The notes beneath the pieces were generated by a model. The model did not search any database. It was not told the DNA's origin and saw only the letters and a program-made list of their open reading frames with translations. The translations under genes and the position numbers were made by a program. Positions 5,269 to 5,354 of a DNA stretch of 5,354 bases are shown piece after piece; the stretch's first letter is position 1, and every line of letters begins with the position of its first letter. The stretch is from CAYTKU01 sp964550845 (GTDB taxonomy: Bacteria > Patescibacteriota > Patescibacteriia > Magasanikbacterales > UBA922), in NCBI GenBank assembly GCA_964550845.1, contig CAZKAD010000061.1:1-5354 (forward strand), given 5' to 3'.

Positions 5269-5354
5269 ATGCAACTGCCAACCCTCGTTTTTTCCCCTTT
5301 ACGCAACGCCCTCCCCGCCCAAGGCGGCGCGGTTGACTTGTTGTTTCGAGTGCA
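5269..5354 (+). CDS. Start of a protein resembling VWA-domain proteins, truncated by the right edge
   Basis: Only 28 codons are present. They read MQLPTLVFSPLRNALPA followed by a Gly/Ala stretch and DLLFRV. The pattern of a short beta strand, PLR, then a conserved (V/L)D.L(F/V)RV strand recalls the N-terminal extension of bacterial VWA-domain proteins found near kinases and phosphatases. That is suggestive only, because the metal-binding DxSxS site would lie beyond the window. An ATG at 5266 in the same frame would add one Met; AAGGAG is better spaced for 5269. The segment is GC-rich (38 of 60 in 5281-5340), unlike the AT-rich DNA on its left, and looks resident rather than foreign. It is divergent from the three-gene operon. 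Confidence 0.55.
   Translation, partial: MQLPTLVFSPLRNALPAQGGAVDLLFRV

Larger units (their letters stand above)
5229..5274 (+). promoter_or_regulatory. Two mutually exclusive hairpins over the ribosome site and start of the VWA-like gene
   Basis: TTGCATCAT (5231-5239) is a perfect inverse of ATGATGCAA (5266-5274), which contains both possible start codons. The overlapping CCTTGC (5229-5234) is a perfect inverse of GCAAGG (5255-5260), which contains most of the Shine-Dalgarno. One upstream arm can therefore pair with either the ribosome site or the start, but not both at once. This could make translation depend on temperature, a ligand or a protein. Chance is possible for the 6-base pair, less so for the 9-base pair. 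Confidence 0.4.

Noticed and set aside
5217..5336. 39-codon + strand open frame overlapping the start of the VWA-like gene
   Set aside because: No ribosome site precedes its ATG, and its Pro/Arg-rich end is the out-of-frame reading of GC-rich VWA-like codons. A leader-peptide role cannot be excluded but is unsupported.

Overview
The window looks like a chromosomal accessory island in a Gram-negative bacterium, probably a beta- or gammaproteobacterium. The reasons are a lipobox-type lipoprotein, ordinary GAGG/AAGGA ribosome sites, and a WYL regulator with the HYRDNWYVDAWCHLR style of core common in those groups. Base composition is uneven. The extreme right end is GC-rich (38 of 60 bases in 5281-5340), the left WYL gene is intermediate (32 of 60 in 1-60), and the spacers at 661-720 (8 of 60 GC) and 4801-4860 (10 of 60 GC) are extremely AT-rich. 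This fits foreign DNA placed between two resident genes.

Left to right on the + strand there is the 3' two-thirds of a WYL-domain transcription regulator (1-612) and a small predicted outer-membrane lipoprotein (757-1140). On the - strand there is a compact three-gene operon. Transcription runs from a four-TM protein with a large helical loop (4674-3610), through a P-loop GTPase-like protein (3599-2697), to a single-TM protein with a soluble N-terminal module, coiled coil and Cys-containing tail (about 2700-1150). About 590 bases of AT-rich non-coding DNA follow (4675-5265). The window ends in the first codons of a + strand gene that resembles the start of a von Willebrand factor A (VWA) protein.

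The three minus-strand genes are almost certainly one functional unit. The membrane gene's stop codon lies inside the Shine-Dalgarno of the GTPase gene, and the GTPase stop overlaps the most likely start (GTGA) of the last gene. The arrangement of a GTPase, a GAP1-like partner and membrane or coiled-coil proteins recalls the GTPase-centred NTP-dependent conflict systems described computationally by Aravind and colleagues. Here the whole module seems tied to the inner membrane, with predicted sensory or structural parts on the periplasmic side. My working model is that the membrane proteins sense envelope or invader stress and the GTPase switches or assembles the complex. No nuclease, protease or other obvious killing domain is visible in the window, so the output is unknown.

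The non-coding DNA right of the operon holds a candidate operon promoter, a pair of 19-base imperfect direct repeats between that promoter and the first gene, a second pair of imperfect direct repeats near the VWA gene, and two mutually exclusive hairpins that could cover the VWA ribosome site or start codon.
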